DNA from: Reyranellaceae bacterium
GTDB lineage: Bacteria > Pseudomonadota > Alphaproteobacteria > Reyranellales > Reyranellaceae
Direction: 5' to 3'
DNA: 60,840 nucleotides
Assembly: GCA_022844045.1 (NCBI GenBank)
Contig: JALHMM010000029.1
Coordinates: 1-60,840, forward strand
Position 1 is the stretch's first letter. Each line of letters starts with the position of its first letter. Below the pieces are notes generated by a model. That model did no database searches. It saw only the letters and a program-made list of their open reading frames with translations, and was not told the DNA's origin. Made by a program: the position numbers and the translations under genes. Positions 59,447 through 60,840 of this stretch are shown here, piece by piece.

Positions 59447-60355
59447 CTACGCGGCTTTCCTCTTCGCCTCACGCGCCTGGATGGCGGCGTAGCGCTTGAG
59501 CAGCGTCTCGGCGCGGCGGATGACGGGGATGTCGATCATCTTGCCGTCGATGGCGAACGAGCCGCGGCCGGCGGCGGCGGCCTCTCGGTCGGCCTCGATC
59601 AGGCGCTTCGCGTAGGCGACCTCCTCGGCCGAGGGCGTGTACTCCTCGGTGACGATCGGCACCTGGCCGGGATGGATGCAGCTGGCGCCCATGAAGCCGA
59701 ACTGGCGCGAGCGGCGTACCATCCGGCGGAAGCCCTCCCAGTCGCCGAACCCCGCCACGCTGGCGATATAGCCGAAGGGCATCAGCCCGGCCGACTTGGC
59801 GGCGTAGATCATGGTCTGCTTGGGTAGCTGCAAGGTCTCCTCGGTCGGCTCCATGCCGACCTCCGAAGCGAAGTCCTCGCCGCCGATGCTCAGCGACACG
59901 GTGCGCTCGACCGCCATGGCGATCGCCGGCATGTCGAAGTAGGCGCGCGGTGTCTCGACCATGGCGAGGAACTTGATGTGGCCATGCGCCAGGCCGCGCT
60001 TCTGCTCCAGCTCCGAGACCAGTTCGTCGAGCAGGCGCAGATGGTCCGGACCTTCGACCTTGGTGATCGCCAGGCCCTGCACGCCGGGCAGCACGCAGGC
60101 CTCGATGTCGCGCACCGCGAGGTCGAGCGGCCGGTTGATGCGCACCACCACGTCGGCGCCGGCCTGGCTCACACGCTTGGCGGCCGCCTCGACCAGGGTG
60201 CGGGCATGCGCCTTCTCGGCCGGCGGAACGCTGTCCTCGAGGTCGAGCTGCACCGCGTCGGCGCCCCTGGTGTGCGCCTTGTCGACGAACTTCTCGACAT
60301 TGACTGGCACGTAGAGCAGCGAGCGCCAGACCGGCAGGTCGCGTTCGGCCTTCAT
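59447..60355 (-). CDS. HpcH/HpaI aldolase / CitE-like lyase
   Basis: A 302-residue CitE-like protein from ATG 60355. RSLLYVPVNVEKFVDKAHTR at the N-terminus, VQLDLEDSVPPAEK (about 34-47, Mg-binding Asp/Glu), DVVVRINRP (CoA-ester-binding Arg) and FLAMVETPRAYF plus SIGGEDFASEVGMEP are typical. Free-standing members cleave or form CoA-esters such as malyl-CoA or citramalyl-CoA, and no citDF subunits are present. Substrate not determinable. It is convergent with the M81 gene. Confidence 0.9.
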   Translation of the reverse strand: MKAERDLPVWRSLLYVPVNVEKFVDKAHTRGADAVQLDLEDSVPPAEKAHARTLVEAAAKRVSQAGADVVVRINRPLDLAVRDIEACVLPGVQGLAITKVEGPDHLRLLDELVSELEQKRGLAHGHIKFLAMVETPRAYFDMPAIAMAVERTVSLSIGGEDFASEVGMEPTEETLQLPKQTMIYAAKSAGLMPFGYIASVAGFGDWEGFRRMVRRSRQFGFMGASCIHPGQVPIVTEEYTPSAEEVAYAKRLIEADREAAAAGRGSFAIDGKMIDIPVIRRAETLLKRYAAIQAREAKRKAA

Positions 60356-60382
60356 GGAATGGACTCCTCATTACCAGCTTTA

Positions 60383-60480
60383 CCTTCCCCCTCCGGGGTA
60401 GGGCTATCGTACCTGGCTCCCTCTCCCAACGAACGGGGAGGAAAACGCCATATGCGATGGCCCTGCCCTCCGGGGGAAGG
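60383..60480. repeat. Palindromic element upstream of the CitE-like gene
   Basis: CCTTCCCCCTCCGGGGTAGGGC and GCCCTGCCCTCCGGGGGAAGG form the arms, with CCCTCTCCCAACGAACGGGGAGG inside. It occupies part of the 354-base stretch 60356-60709, the rest of which shows no gene. Confidence 0.75.
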
Positions 60481-60709
60481 GAGATCGTGATCGCCCTGCG
60501 AACGCGGCGAGGGATGACAACGGCGCCTCACGCCGCTCGATAGGGAAACCCGCGCGCGTTGGGGCGATCGGCCATGACGTGATCGCCTATGGCCCCTCGT
60601 CCCGCTTGCGGGATTCTTGCGGCTGCCGACTCCATCTGCTTTCCTGTTCGCTGGCGTGGCGAAGCAGCGCGCTGCCAACATGGCGGGAGCCGGGGGAGTT
60701 CACGGGATC

Positions 60710-60840
60710 ATGGACGCTGCCCTCGTGCGCGCTGTCGCGGTCGTGTCGCTCGCGACGGCCTTGCTTGGCGTTAGCCCGTCGTCGGCCACGGCGCAGATCA
60801 ACGGTGGCGCCGGCGGCGCCGGCGGCGGCGCCGGCGGCGG
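60710..60840 (+). CDS. Gly-rich secreted protein, cut by the window end
   Basis: From ATG 60710 the frame reads MDAALVRAVAVVSLATALLG then VSPSSATAQINGGAGGAGGG and continues off the window. Residues 1-28 form a signal peptide with a likely cut after ATA or ATAQ. The mature start is a run of Gly-Gly-Ala coded by GGCGCCGGCGGC repeats. GGGGGAG lies upstream. At least 43 codons are present; nothing can be said about the rest. Confidence 0.6.
   Translation, partial: MDAALVRAVAVVSLATALLGVSPSSATAQINGGAGGAGGGAGG

Overview
The window is chromosomal DNA from a high-G+C alphaproteobacterium. The evidence is the gene order tig-clpP-clpX-lon-hup-tRNAs-nuoABCDEFGHI on one strand, a glnB-glnA pair behind a sigma-54 type promoter, tRNA-Asp, tRNA-Val, tRNA-Leu and tRNA-His genes with encoded CCA ends, and an aerobic CO dehydrogenase-like (CoxSML) oxidoreductase with CoxD/CoxE/XdhC accessory proteins. 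The accessory genes fit a Rhodospirillales/Reyranella/Bradyrhizobium-type soil organism, but the sequence does not let me name the genus.

Layout. 1-8290: the first nine genes of NADH:quinone oxidoreductase (nuoA to nuoI) on the minus strand; nuoJ onward would lie left of the window. 8440-18180: tRNA genes, one of them a damaged tRNA-Asp copy, and the protein quality-control block hup, lon, clpX, clpP, tig, followed by NAD(P)HX repair and an aminotransferase. 19505-23260: a 2OG-Fe(II) oxygenase-like protein, the nitrogen block glnB-glnA, and a PhoD-like phosphatase. 23500-30250: accessory genes (pirin, LysR plus isochorismatase-like hydrolase, a MoaF-SnoaL fusion, DUF1801, a SufS-SufU pair, and a free-standing papain-like peptidase). 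30330-35510: a maturation operon for a molybdenum hydroxylase (coxD, coxE, two separate XdhC halves, and a MoeA-like/MocA-like fusion). 35600-43400: a small secreted protein, an SDR, a TetR-controlled RND efflux pair, and a second TetR divergent from a flavodiiron-like beta-lactamase-fold protein. 43400-48160: a disturbed, locally G+C-poor stretch holding fragments of neighbouring genes, an unrecognised 322-residue protein, a catalase-related protein without the usual distal histidine, and a methyltransferase. 48400-53000: coxM-coxL-coxS-coxG structural genes. 53000-60840: a membrane GH17 glucan enzyme, a double cold-shock protein, a dienoyl-CoA reductase-like SDR, a VanZ-like protein, YajQ, an M81 (MlrC) peptidase, a CitE-like lyase, and the start of a Gly-rich secreted protein.

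How it fits together. The cox structural operon (48.4-53.0 kb) and its maturation operon (30.3-35.5 kb) probably serve one form II type molybdo-flavoenzyme although they lie 13 kb apart. Nearly every convergent or loosely spaced junction carries a palindromic repeat from one of at least four families. Several of these now supply stop codons or C-terminal residues to adjacent genes.

The most unusual part is 43.4-47.4 kb. There, 3'-end fragments of the metallo-beta-lactamase-fold gene (two copies), of the methyltransferase gene and of coxM are scattered close to their intact parents, around an unknown protein in lower-G+C DNA. I see no integrase, transposase, CRISPR array or rRNA in the window.
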